From positions 1 to 12,353 of the forward strand of contig JAVFAR010000080.1 in NCBI GenBank assembly GCA_034002365.1: DNA of 12,353 nucleotides, written 5' to 3'. Origin of the DNA: Trichloromonas sp034002365. Its GTDB lineage: Bacteria > Desulfobacterota > Desulfuromonadia > Desulfuromonadales > Trichloromonadaceae. The first letter of the stretch is position 1; the number at the start of each line of letters is the position of its first letter. Under the pieces are notes generated by a model. It did no database searches and was not told the origin of the DNA. It worked only from the letters and a program-made list of their open reading frames with translations. This document shows, in pieces, positions 1 to 7,221 of this stretch. The position numbers and the translations under genes are program-made.

Positions 1-1199
1 CCGATTTCGCGGCGGCCGGGGAAAAGACGCATGCTCGTCTCACCGACACAGAAGGGAGGAAAGTTGTAGTGCAGCATGAACTTCTTGAATTCCATCCCCT
101 GCACGTTGTCCATGCGCTGCTCGTCGGCCGAAGTGCCGAGCGTCGTCGCCACCAGGGCCTGGGTTTCGCCGCGGGTAAAGAGGGCACTGCCGTGGGCGCG
201 GGGGAGGACACCGATTTCACAGCTGATGGGACGGATGGTGGTCATGTCGCGGCCGTCGATGCGGATCCGGTCCTTGGTCACCATCTGCCGCACCACGCGC
301 TTTTCCAGGGCGCCGAGAATCGCTGAGATTTCTCCTGCGCGGTCGGGATACGCTTCGGCCAACTGCGCCTGAACAGCAGTGCGGTTATCCGCCAGAGCGG
401 CATAACGCTCCTGCTTGGTGCGGATTTTCACCGCGTCGACGATCCGGCTTTCGGCCAGTTCGGCCACCCTGGCCTTGAGTTCGGCATCGGTCTCGGCCAC
501 AACGAACTCACGTTTGGCAACCCCGACCAGTTTGGCCAGTTCGGATTGAGCCGCGATCAGCGGCTGCAGGGCATCATGACCAAAGAAAATGGCGTCAAGC
601 ATATCGGCTTCAGAAAGAAATTCCGCTTCCCCTTCGACCATCATCACCGCATCCTTCGAACCGGAGACGACAATCTCGAGATCGCTCTGGGTGCGCTGCT
701 CGTTGGTCGGATTGGCAATCAATTTGCCTTCGACACGGCCTACGCGGACGGCGGCGATGGGGCCCTCGAAAGGGATGTCGGAAACGGCCACCGCGGCCGA
801 AGCGGCCACCATTGAGAGGGTATCGGGATCGTTGACCATGTCGGCGGAAATCACCATCGGCATAATCTGGGTTTCAAACATGTAGCCCTTGGGGAAAAGG
901 GGCCGCATGGGACGGTCGATCAACCGGCAAATCAACGTCTCGCGCTCGGTGGTGCCGCGCTCGCGACGGAAGAAGGAACCGGGAATTTTACCGCCGGCGT
1001 AGAATTTTTCCTGATAGTTGACGGTCAGGGGGAAGAAATCCTGACCTTCGCGCATCTTACGAGCCGAAACCACGGTACAAAGGACCTTGGTATCGCCGTA
1101 GGTAATGACCACGGCGCCGTCGGCCTGACGGGCCATTTTGCCGGTTTCAATAGTCAGGGGTTGTCCGTTGAACGGTACTTCAACCTTTTGAAAAGCCAT
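1..1199 (-). CDS. pnp: Polynucleotide phosphorylase (PNPase), N-terminal part; 3' end outside window
   Basis: Phosphorolytic 3'-5' exoribonuclease that releases nucleoside diphosphates in mRNA decay, often within a degradosome. 399 codons are visible; family proteins are about 700 residues, so the second RNase PH core is incomplete and the C-terminal KH and S1 domains are missing because the window ends, not because the gene is broken. The first RNase PH domain begins at the start and carries the FFRR loop (residues 76-79) followed by ETLICRLIDRP. A helical linker spans roughly 230-300, and the second RNase PH domain starts near 310 with IDGRD and then HGSALFTRGETQ (336-347) and HYNFPPFCVGET (378-389). 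The ATG is preceded by AAGGAG at good spacing, and MAFQKVEV is a typical N-terminus. It follows rpsO, the common rpsO-pnp order, across a structured 221-nt leader. Identification is secure. Confidence 0.97.
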   Translation of the reverse strand, partial: MAFQKVEVPFNGQPLTIETGKMARQADGAVVITYGDTKVLCTVVSARKMREGQDFFPLTVNYQEKFYAGGKIPGSFFRRERGTTERETLICRLIDRPMRPLFPKGYMFETQIMPMVISADMVNDPDTLSMVAASAAVAVSDIPFEGPIAAVRVGRVEGKLIANPTNEQRTQSDLEIVVSGSKDAVMMVEGEAEFLSEADMLDAIFFGHDALQPLIAAQSELAKLVGVAKREFVVAETDAELKARVAELAESRIVDAVKIRTKQERYAALADNRTAVQAQLAEAYPDRAGEISAILGALEKRVVRQMVTKDRIRIDGRDMTTIRPISCEIGVLPRAHGSALFTRGETQALVATTLGTSADEQRMDNVQGMEFKKFMLHYNFPPFCVGETSMRLFPGRREI

Positions 1200-1211
1200 G
1201 TTTTTCTCCTT

Positions 1212-1246
1212 CGCCGCCGAAAAGGTCTGAGCGCCTTGCAGCGGCG
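1212..1246 (-). promoter_or_regulatory. Stem-loop in pnp leader next to the ribosome binding site
   Basis: In the transcript, CGCCGC (1246-1241) can pair with GCGGCG (1217-1212), with an inner AAGG/CCTT pairing (1237-1234 with 1225-1222). The 3' arm ends directly against the AAGGAG ribosome binding site of pnp. In enterobacteria a pnp-leader duplex is cut by RNase III and the product is used by PNPase to repress its own synthesis; a similar role here is inference from position and shape. Confidence 0.45.
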
Positions 1247-1272
1247 TAATTTGTGCCTTACTGAGGTGTGAA

Positions 1273-1315
1273 CAAAAAATGGCACAGGAGGCAGGCCTGA
1301 GACAGCCTCCGCCAT
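1273..1315 (-). terminator. Intrinsic terminator or attenuator in the rpsO-pnp spacer (second hairpin)
   Basis: On the minus strand GGAGGC (1310-1305) pairs with GCCTCC (1292-1287). The outer ATGGC (1315-1311) pairs with GCCAT (1283-1279), leaving a three-base bulge on the 3' side. The stem is followed by a run of T at 1279-1274. It lies about 75 nt before the pnp start and downstream of another terminator-like hairpin, so it probably limits read-through from rpsO into pnp or serves as an attenuator or processing site. Confidence 0.6.
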
Positions 1316-1365
1316 CCCCTCGGGATGTCGGACCCTCTCTCCGGACAACCTCCAGAGCCATTAAA

Positions 1366-1414
1366 CAAAAAACGAAGGCAGCCGCTTTCCGCCGCAACGA
1401 AAAGCGTGCTGCCC
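1366..1414 (-). terminator. Intrinsic terminator after rpsO (first hairpin)
   Basis: GGCAGC (1413-1408) pairs with GCTGCC (1382-1377), and CGCTTT (1406-1401) pairs with AAAGCG (1388-1383), separated by a single bulged A. A 12-nt loop closes the stem. TTCG and then six T (1372-1367) follow. It begins 7 nt after the rpsO stop codon, the usual place for the rpsO terminator. The TTCG between stem and T-run makes it somewhat weaker than an ideal terminator, so partial read-through into pnp is likely. Confidence 0.6.
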
Positions 1415-1420
1415 GATACT

Positions 1421-1687
1421 CTATCTGCGGATACCCAGTTCATTGATCAGGTTGCGGTAGCGCTCGACACTTTTATTTTTCAGATAATCGAGCAGACGCC
1501 GCCGCTGACCGACGATTTTGAGCAGACCGCGCCGGGAATGGTGGTCCTTCTTATGGGTGCGGAAGTGTTCGGTGAGATAGGTAATCCGCGCGGAAAGAAG
1601 CGCAACCTGCACCTCGGGAGAACCGGTATCCCCCTCGTGAGTCTTGAATTTGTCGATAAGTTCCTGTTTGTTTTCCGTGGCCAGCAC
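1421..1687 (-). CDS. rpsO: 30S ribosomal protein S15
   Basis: Binds 16S rRNA at the central-domain three-way junction and helps assemble the 30S platform; in many bacteria it also represses its own mRNA. The 88-residue product matches the family's usual 89. It contains the family signature DTGSPEVQVALL, then HFRTHKKDHHSRRGLL and QRRRLLDYLK. I chose the GTG start at 1687 because AAGGAG (1701-1696) sits 8 nt upstream and the resulting N-terminus MLATENKQEL aligns with the family; a TTG six codons further upstream lies in front of the ribosome binding site and is rejected. The gene has its own probable promoter and is followed by a terminator hairpin, then pnp. Confidence 0.96.
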   Translation of the reverse strand: MLATENKQELIDKFKTHEGDTGSPEVQVALLSARITYLTEHFRTHKKDHHSRRGLLKIVGQRRRLLDYLKNKSVERYRNLINELGIRR

Positions 1688-1713
1688 TGTGCCGTCTCCT
1701 TTCAATCAAATAC

Positions 1714-1731
1714 GCCAAGAGGGTTCCTGGC
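1714..1731 (-). promoter_or_regulatory. Small hairpin in rpsO leader, possible S15 autoregulation element
   Basis: In the leader between the probable rpsO promoter and its ribosome binding site, GCCAGG (1731-1726) can pair with CTTGGC (1719-1714), including one G.U pair, around a six-base AACCCT loop. S15 leaders in several phyla fold into protein-binding structures that differ between groups. This one is short and I see no convincing pseudoknot, so a regulatory role is only a suggestion. Confidence 0.25.
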
Positions 1732-1752
1732 CTTAGAGGTTAAAGTAGCGGA

Positions 1753-1781
1753 TTATTATCACAAACACGCTGGATTGTAAA
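1753..1781 (-). promoter_or_regulatory. Probable sigma-70 promoter for rpsO(-pnp)
   Basis: In the truB-rpsO spacer, a -35 box TTTACA (1781-1776, five of six consensus bases) is followed 17 nt later by TAATAA (1758-1753), or 15 nt later by GATAAT (1760-1755), which matches the -10 consensus at five of six and has an upstream TG. Either reading puts the start point about 60 nt before the rpsO GTG. The AT-rich patch stands out from the GC-rich surroundings. Which -10 is used cannot be decided from sequence. Confidence 0.5.
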
Positions 1782-1797
1782 GACTCTATCGCGACCG

Positions 1798-2700
1798 TCA
1801 GGCAGCAGGGAAAACCCGCAGAAGCTCGAAATCTCCCCGCGTCTCCCGCACGCGTCGGGGATCGAAGCGGGCCACCGCCCGCAAGGCGCCGTGATCGAGA
1901 AGCAGAACCCGGTCCCCTTCCTGAGGAAGGGCGCCGCCGCAGATTTCTGAAATGGCGGGGGGGATTCCGTTGCGCAGTCGCGCCGTCGCCGCCTCGCCTA
2001 AATTCAAGGCCATGAAATCATTCAGACTTTGCAACAATGAACGTAACGGCAAAGATTCGGGATGTTCCCGATAATCCTCCAGGGAGATCGCATCGGCCTC
2101 ATCAAAACAACCGCTGCGGGTGCGCCGCAGGGCCGTGAGATGGGCGCCACAGCCGAGGGCTTCGCCCAGATCGTGGGCCAGGGTGCGAATATAGGTTCCC
2201 TTGGAACATTCCACCAGCAAGGTCACCAACGGCAGTTCGACAGCTTCGATGTCGATGCGGTGGACGGTGATCTCACGGGCTTCCCGCTCGACCTCGATCC
2301 CTTGACGGGCCAGTTTGTAAAGAGGAACGCCGTCCTTTTTCAGCGCCGAATACATCGGCGGCACCTGAAGAATCGGACCCGTCAGATCTGTGCAGGCCTG
2401 ATGCAGAGCCTCAACCGTAACTCCCTGCCAGGAGCGTCGTTCAAGAAGAGTCCCCTCGGCGTCCTGGGTATCGGTACTTTCCCCGAGTTTAAGAGTGGCG
2501 CGATAGGTTTTGCGGCCGTCCACGAGAAACTGGATGATGCGGGTTCCTTGTCCGACCCCGACCAGCAGAAGACCGGTAGCCATGGGATCGAGGGTTCCGG
2601 CATGTCCGGCCTGACGTTGGCGGCAGAGACGTCGGACCTGGCGCACGACGTCATGGGAGGTGACCCCTTGCGGCTTATCGACAACGAGAATACCGTCCAT
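1798..2700 (-). CDS. truB: tRNA pseudouridine(55) synthase
   Basis: Isomerises U55 in the T-loop of most tRNAs to pseudouridine and acts as a tRNA folding chaperone. The 300-residue product is of normal length. It opens with MDGILVVDKPQGVTSHDVV, a canonical TruB N-terminus, and carries the catalytic motif HAGTLDPMATG with the catalytic aspartate at residue 38. KTYRATLKLGESTDTQDAEG, PPMYSALKKDG and CSKGTYIRTLAHDLG are further family motifs. The C-terminal 60-70 residues (from about 235) correspond to the PUA-like tail. The start is unusual: the ATG directly abuts the TAG stop of the upstream nrnA and no clear Shine-Dalgarno sequence precedes it, so translation is probably coupled to nrnA. The infB-rbfA-truB-rpsO order is widely conserved. 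Confidence 0.96.
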   Translation of the reverse strand: MDGILVVDKPQGVTSHDVVRQVRRLCRQRQAGHAGTLDPMATGLLLVGVGQGTRIIQFLVDGRKTYRATLKLGESTDTQDAEGTLLERRSWQGVTVEALHQACTDLTGPILQVPPMYSALKKDGVPLYKLARQGIEVEREAREITVHRIDIEAVELPLVTLLVECSKGTYIRTLAHDLGEALGCGAHLTALRRTRSGCFDEADAISLEDYREHPESLPLRSLLQSLNDFMALNLGEAATARLRNGIPPAISEICGGALPQEGDRVLLLDHGALRAVARFDPRRVRETRGDFELLRVFPAA

Positions 2701-3654
2701 CTAGCCGGCGAGCAGACAATCGAGGCGGGAGAAGACCATGGCGCGAACTTCATCGAGGGTTCCGTCGACAACTGCGCCGGCGGCATTGTGGTGGCCGCCG
2801 CCGCCGAACTCCCGGCTCAGGGCACCGACGTCGATGCGCCCTTTGGAACGGAAGCCGAGTTTGAAGGACGTCGGCGAAACCTGGCGGAAAAAGATGGCGA
2901 CTTCGACACCACGGACCGAGCGGGGATAGTTGACGAAACCGTCGGTATGTTCGGCGCCGGCCCGGGCCTGGTCGTACATCGCCTGGGTCACGGCCACCGA
3001 AGCGTAGCGCCCGCAGGAAGAAACGGTCAATGTCGCCAGCGCCTGGGCAAGAAGACGCAGACGCTTCTCATCCTGACTCTCGTAGAGGGCGGAGGCGACA
3101 TCCCAGGGATTAATTCCCCGGGCAACCATTTCCGCGGCGGTGGTGAAGGCCTCGGGATTGGCATTGGAATAACGGAAGGATCCGGTATCGGCGAGAATGG
3201 CGGTATAGACGCAGAGCGCTACCTCCCGGGACAAGGGGCGTCCCGAGGCTTTGACCAGGCGATAGATCATGGCGCCGGTGGCGCTGGCCTCTTCATCGAC
3301 GTAGTAGGCATCGCCGAAATCTTCGGAAAAAGGGTGATGATCGATATTGACCAGGGAGCGACAAACATCCTTGAGATGGGCGCCGGCGCGACGCAACTCC
3401 CCCGCGTCGAGGACAAAACCGACATCGAAGGCCGCACCGGTGGGGATTTCGGAGACCAGATCCTCAGCCCCGGGCAGAAAGGCGTAATTCTGAGGGACGC
3501 CGTCGCGATTGTAGGCGACAACGTCCTTGCCCCACTCCCGCAGAAAATTAGTCAAAGCCAGGGTCGAGGCCATGGCGTCGCCGTCGGGGCTTTCGTGGGA
3601 GGCGACCAGAAAACTCCGGCCTGCTTCAATTTTTTCCAGAATCGTCCTGATCAT
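2701..3654 (-). CDS. nrnA: DHH/DHHA1-family phosphoesterase, probable NrnA-type nanoRNase / pAp phosphatase
   Basis: Family members hydrolyse RNA oligonucleotides of a few residues and often 3'-phosphoadenosine 5'-phosphate, using Mn2+. The 317-residue product has the family length. Metal-binding motifs are visible: SHESPDGD (19-26), the D83 of VLDAG, DHH at 105-107 in NIDHHPFS, and DTGSF (156-160). The DHHA1 substrate-binding domain carries FRSKGRIDVGALSREFGGGG and then HHNAAG (288-293). I chose the ATG at 3654 because MIRTILEKIEAGRSFLVASH fits the family; it overlaps the 3' end of rbfA by 29 nt and lacks a strong ribosome binding site, which suggests translational coupling. A longer upstream reading lies inside rbfA in another frame. 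Its place beside pnp and rbfA suggests a role in clearing the short products of RNA decay. Confidence 0.9.
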   Translation of the reverse strand: MIRTILEKIEAGRSFLVASHESPDGDAMASTLALTNFLREWGKDVVAYNRDGVPQNYAFLPGAEDLVSEIPTGAAFDVGFVLDAGELRRAGAHLKDVCRSLVNIDHHPFSEDFGDAYYVDEEASATGAMIYRLVKASGRPLSREVALCVYTAILADTGSFRYSNANPEAFTTAAEMVARGINPWDVASALYESQDEKRLRLLAQALATLTVSSCGRYASVAVTQAMYDQARAGAEHTDGFVNYPRSVRGVEVAIFFRQVSPTSFKLGFRSKGRIDVGALSREFGGGGHHNAAGAVVDGTLDEVRAMVFSRLDCLLAG

Positions 3655-4003
3655 CCGTATGCTCGGTGCTGACCTGGCGCAGCAGGGCATCAATGTGATT
3701 GCCGTAGGCCAGGGAGTGGTCGAACTGAAAAAGCAGTTCGGGAACATAACGCAGGCGCAAGCGCTTGCCCAGTTCCCGGCGCAGGTAAGGAACAGAGCTT
3801 TTCAGGCCTTTTTCCGTATTTTTTACCTCGGCATCCGAACCGATCGCGGAAAAAAAGATCCGGGCCAGACCCATGTCGGAGGTAACTTCCACCGCGGTAA
3901 TGGTGACAAAGCCGATGCGCGGATCCTTTAGTCCCTTAATGAGCAGGGCCGAGATCTCCTTGTGGATCTGCTCGGCCACGCGATGCGAACGTTGAAATTC
4001 CAA
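3626..4003 (-). CDS. rbfA: 30S ribosome-binding factor A
   Basis: KH-fold assembly factor that binds immature 30S subunits and is needed for 16S rRNA 5'-end maturation and cold adaptation. The 125-residue product starts with EFQRSHRVAEQIHKEISALL and continues with LKDPRIGFVTITAVEVTSDM and ARIFFSAIG, all typical of RbfA. The last stretch reads LRYVPELLFQFDHSLAYGNHID and ends in an acidic, polar tail (EHTDDQDDSGKN). The start is TTG at 4003, with AGGA six nt upstream; no ATG gives a complete N-terminus. It begins 11 nt after the DUF503 gene, and its 3' end overlaps nrnA by 29 nt. Its position between infB and truB matches the conserved nusA-infB-rbfA-truB cluster. Confidence 0.95.
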   Translation of the reverse strand: MEFQRSHRVAEQIHKEISALLIKGLKDPRIGFVTITAVEVTSDMGLARIFFSAIGSDAEVKNTEKGLKSSVPYLRRELGKRLRLRYVPELLFQFDHSLAYGNHIDALLRQVSTEHTDDQDDSGKN

Positions 4004-4014
4004 ACTTTATCCTG

Positions 4015-4302
4015 TCAATAATGAAGAAACTCGATGAAACGATCGACAATCTCGGCAAAGCCGGTCTCTTCAATGGCCTCGGCGAGACGGTCATAGACCC
4101 GATGGATCGCCCCTTCGTCATGATGAACCATGGCAAACCCCAAAGAGGCTCTCTGCCAGAGATCCTGAGCGTCCACCTCGGCGCAGGAAAGGGGAAAATC
4201 ATTCCGGCAACGGGCCAGCAGCTTTTTTACCAGGCCGCGCTTTTCTTTGAGAGACTGAGGGGCATGAAGAAGGATTTCCAGTCGCAGAACGCCAACAACC
4301 AT
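4015..4302 (-). CDS. DUF503 family protein (YlxP-like)
   Basis: A 95-residue small protein whose N-terminus MVVGVLRLEILLHAPQSLKE and following KRGLVKKLLARCRNDFPLSCAEVDAQDLWQRASLGFA match the DUF503 / YlxP family, which is found between infB and rbfA in many Gram-positive and deltaproteobacterial genomes. Its biochemical role is not established; a ferredoxin-like fold and a link to ribosome biogenesis have been suggested from structure and context. The start ATG has AAAGGGAG six nt upstream and lies 12 nt after the infB stop, so it belongs to the same transcript. I see no membrane segment or signal peptide. Confidence 0.85.
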   Translation of the reverse strand: MVVGVLRLEILLHAPQSLKEKRGLVKKLLARCRNDFPLSCAEVDAQDLWQRASLGFAMVHHDEGAIHRVYDRLAEAIEETGFAEIVDRFIEFLHY

Positions 4303-4314
4303 GCCCGGCTCCCT

Positions 4315-7221
4315 TTACAGAGATGTCTTGACCGACTCCATCTCGAAGTCTTCGATCACGTCGCCGATTTTAACGTCGTTGTAGTTTTCCAGGCCGATGC
4401 CGCACTCGTAGTTGTTCGCCACCTCGCGGACATCGTCCTTGAAACGCTTGAGGGAACTCATGCGGCCTTCCCAGACCACGACATTGTCCCGCACCAGACG
4501 AACGCTGGCACCGCGCACAATCTTGCCGTCGACCACATAGCAGCCGGCAATCGTTCCAACCTTGGAAACCACAAAGGTATCGCGAACTTCCGCGCGACCC
4601 AGGTATTTTTCCCGCAGCGTCGGAGCGAGCAGGCCTTCCATAGCGTCACGGATGTCGGCCACGGCGTCGTAGATGATGTTATAGAGGCGAATGTCAACCC
4701 CTTCGGATTCGGCCATGGCCGCAGCCTTTGGCTCGGGACGGACATTGAAGCCGAGAACGATGGCGTCGGACGCTGAAGCCAAGGTGATGTCGCTCTCGAT
4801 GATGCCGCCGACGCCGGTATGAATAACGATCAGGCGGCAGGCATCGGTGGAAAGTTTGAGCAGCGAATCCTTGACCGCTTCCACGGACCCCTGGACATCC
4901 CCTTTGATGATGATTTTAAGCTCTTTGACATCCCCTTCCTTGATCCGGGCGTAAAGTTGCTCCAGGGAGATTTTGCTCGTTTTGGCCAGTTCGGCCTCCC
5001 GCACTTTCTGGGCGCGGTGCTGGGCGACTTCCTTGGCGGTCTTCTCGTCCTCAACGGAATGGAAACTGTCGCCGGCATCAGGCACCCCGGAAAGTCCGGT
5101 CACCTCTACGGGACAGGAAGGTCCGGCCGCTTCGACTCGGCCGCCGCGATCATCGGCCATGGTCCGCACCCGCCCAAAATGGACACCGGTCACGATCGGA
5201 TCGCCCACCCGCAGGGTTCCTTCCTGAACCAGGACCGTGGCCACGGGACCGCGTCCCCGATCGAGGCGAGCCTCGACAATAACACCCTTGGCGCGCTTAT
5301 TGGGGTTAGCCTTGAGATCCATGACCTCCGCTTGCAGCAGAATCATCTCCAGCAATTGGTCGATATTGATCCGCTGCTTGGCGGAGACTTCAACATAGAT
5401 CGTCTCTCCCCCCCATTCTTCGGGGAGCATGCCGAATTCGGTCAATTCCTGCTTGACCCGGTCGGGGTTGGCGTCGGGCTTGTCGATCTTGTTGATCGCC
5501 ACCAGAATCGGAACCTCGGCGGCTTTGGCGTGATTGATCGCCTCCTTGGTCTGAGGCATGACGCCGTCGTCGGCAGCCACCACGAGGACAACGATGTCGG
5601 TGGATTTGGCTCCCCGGGCACGCATGGCGGTAAAGGCCTCATGGCCGGGAGTATCGAGGAAAGCCACCTTCTTGCCATCCAGTTCGACATCGTAAGCGCC
5701 GATGTGCTGGGTAATGCCGCCGGCCTCCCCTTCGGTGACGTTCGTCGCGCGGATGGCGTCAAGGAGACTGGTCTTGCCGTGGTCGACGTGGCCCATGATG
5801 GTGACGACCGGGGGCCGGACCTGCAGATCCTCGGAAGATTCCATTTCGCCGGCACGACTACCGGCGTGCTCAAGCACCGTCTCCTCATCAAAAGCGACGT
5901 TTTCGACTTCGTAGTTGAATTCGTTGGCAAGCAGCGCGGCGGTTTCAAAATCAAGGGGATGGTTGATGGTCACCATGGTTCCCTGACGCATAAGCTCTTT
6001 GATCAGATCGTTGGCCTTGACCCCCATGCGCTTGGCGAGTTCACCGACGGTAATCACATCGCTGATGCGAATGATACGTTTGATTGCTTTGGAAATAGTA
6101 ACTTCGGTCTTCTTGACGGCCTTGGCCCCCTTACGGCCACGACGAAGTCGGTCCCCCCGTTCCGGCTCGAAAACCTCACGCTTCTGCCGACGTTTCGCAC
6201 CGTCGCCACCAAAACTACCCTCATTGTAGTCCGCACCCTTCCCCTTTTTATTCTTTTTACCGCCGCGGGCTTCTTTGGCGGGAAAGACTTCGGTGGAAGG
6301 AGCCGGGATCGACGGGGTGCGGGCACCGCGGGGGGCACCACCGGCCGGAGCGCCGAACGAACGGCCAGGACCGGCGTCACCGGCGCCGCGAGAGGGGCCA
6401 CCGGCCGGGCGGGAAGCCCCACCGGCCGGGCGGGAAGCCCCCGTACCGGGGCGTTCATCCCGGGTTGCCGGCGCGCGGCGGCCGGGGGCAGCTCCCCCGG
6501 AACGCTCGGGACGACCGGCGTCGCGGCCGCGGTTCTCCTGCATCGCCGAAGCGGGGAGTTCGACCCGGCCAAGGATCTTGGCTCGCGAAGCCGTGGCCTT
6601 TTGCGGTTCGCGCTCCTTGTTTTCCTTCACCGGACGAGCCGTAGACGCCGACTGGACTTCCGAAGTCTTGACTGGGAGTTTGGCCGCAGCGGCGAGTTCG
6701 GGTTCAGCAGCTTTTTCTGCGCTCGCTTTGGTCGCAACAGGCTTTTCAACGACGTTCGACTCGGGCGGGGTCGCAACCGAAGTCTCGGCAACAACAATTT
6801 TCGCCTGATCCTTAGTCGCGGCAGGTCTGAATGAAGCAGGAACCGGCACGGCCCCTTCTTTAGGCGCGACAGCGGAGGGTTCGGGCTGGGAAGGTTCCAC
6901 CGTCTTGGCCGTGGCAACGGGAGCGCTTTCCTTTTCCTCGACGGGAGGAGAGGCGACTTGCGCAAGAGGTTCAACGGCCACAGGTTCGACTGCGGGCTTG
7001 ACATCCTTACGGCGGCGGCGAATGACACCGGAGGTAATCCGCTCCTCTTCGACGACTTCGTTCTGCGGCGAAGCCTGGGCTTCAAACTTCCGCAGATCTT
7101 CGTCCGCAAGAAGGCTTTTCTCGCTCTTCACTTCGACTCCTGCTTTCTGCAGCCGCTCCATGACCTCTTTCGGGTCCAGGCCCAACTTCTGCGCCAATTC
7201 GGAAACCTTTGTCTTTCCCAT
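4315..7221 (-). CDS. infB: Translation initiation factor IF-2
   Basis: GTPase that brings initiator fMet-tRNA to the 30S subunit and promotes 50S joining. The product has 968 residues, near the upper end of the usual range. An IF2_N domain (about 1-50, KTKVSELAQKLGLDPKEVME) is followed by a long Ala/Pro/Glu- and then Gly/Arg-rich linker (about 50-370) and a second IF2_N domain (about 375-440, ITVGELAKRMGVKANDLIKE). The G domain has GHVDHGKT (477-484), GGITQHIGAYDV, DTPGH (523-527), NKID (577-580) and SAK (613-615). Domains II, III and the fMet-tRNA-binding C-terminal domain complete it, ending in EDFEMESVKTSL. I prefer the ATG at 7221, which overlaps the upstream TGA stop by one base and has GGGGAG at suitable spacing; a TTG one codon earlier is too close to that site. 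Internal starts giving shorter isoforms, known in enterobacteria, were not resolved. Confidence 0.98.
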   Translation of the reverse strand: MGKTKVSELAQKLGLDPKEVMERLQKAGVEVKSEKSLLADEDLRKFEAQASPQNEVVEEERITSGVIRRRRKDVKPAVEPVAVEPLAQVASPPVEEKESAPVATAKTVEPSQPEPSAVAPKEGAVPVPASFRPAATKDQAKIVVAETSVATPPESNVVEKPVATKASAEKAAEPELAAAAKLPVKTSEVQSASTARPVKENKEREPQKATASRAKILGRVELPASAMQENRGRDAGRPERSGGAAPGRRAPATRDERPGTGASRPAGGASRPAGGPSRGAGDAGPGRSFGAPAGGAPRGARTPSIPAPSTEVFPAKEARGGKKNKKGKGADYNEGSFGGDGAKRRQKREVFEPERGDRLRRGRKGAKAVKKTEVTISKAIKRIIRISDVITVGELAKRMGVKANDLIKELMRQGTMVTINHPLDFETAALLANEFNYEVENVAFDEETVLEHAGSRAGEMESSEDLQVRPPVVTIMGHVDHGKTSLLDAIRATNVTEGEAGGITQHIGAYDVELDGKKVAFLDTPGHEAFTAMRARGAKSTDIVVLVVAADDGVMPQTKEAINHAKAAEVPILVAINKIDKPDANPDRVKQELTEFGMLPEEWGGETIYVEVSAKQRINIDQLLEMILLQAEVMDLKANPNKRAKGVIVEARLDRGRGPVATVLVQEGTLRVGDPIVTGVHFGRVRTMADDRGGRVEAAGPSCPVEVTGLSGVPDAGDSFHSVEDEKTAKEVAQHRAQKVREAELAKTSKISLEQLYARIKEGDVKELKIIIKGDVQGSVEAVKDSLLKLSTDACRLIVIHTGVGGIIESDITLASASDAIVLGFNVRPEPKAAAMAESEGVDIRLYNIIYDAVADIRDAMEGLLAPTLREKYLGRAEVRDTFVVSKVGTIAGCYVVDGKIVRGASVRLVRDNVVVWEGRMSSLKRFKDDVREVANNYECGIGLENYNDVKIGDVIEDFEMESVKTSL
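6398..6439 (-). repeat. Tandem 21-bp repeat (two exact copies) in the infB linker
   Basis: A 21-bp unit occurs twice back to back, at 6398-6418 and 6419-6439, in frame with infB. It encodes SRPAGGA twice within the Gly/Arg/Pro-rich linker between the two IF2_N domains. Such disordered linkers vary in length between strains by gain and loss of in-frame repeats; the exact identity of the copies points to recent duplication. Confidence 0.9.

Noticed and set aside
1200..1275. Separate pnp promoter after the second terminator
   Set aside because: I looked for -35/-10 pairs and found only poor matches (for example TTGTTC with AAATTA), so none is called; pnp may depend on read-through.
1325..1780. 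Plus-strand open frame of 151 codons over rpsO and its flanks
   Set aside because: Overlaps the rpsO terminator and gene in antisense; no ribosome binding site or family resemblance.
2062..3672. Plus-strand open frame of 536 codons antisense to truB and nrnA
   Set aside because: It crosses two confidently identified minus-strand genes and has no recognisable family motif; a codon-bias shadow.
4819..6834. Plus-strand open frame of 671 codons antisense to infB
   Set aside because: It mirrors the well-supported IF-2 gene; its predicted protein is low-complexity with no recognisable domain. Long antisense frames are common opposite GC-rich genes.
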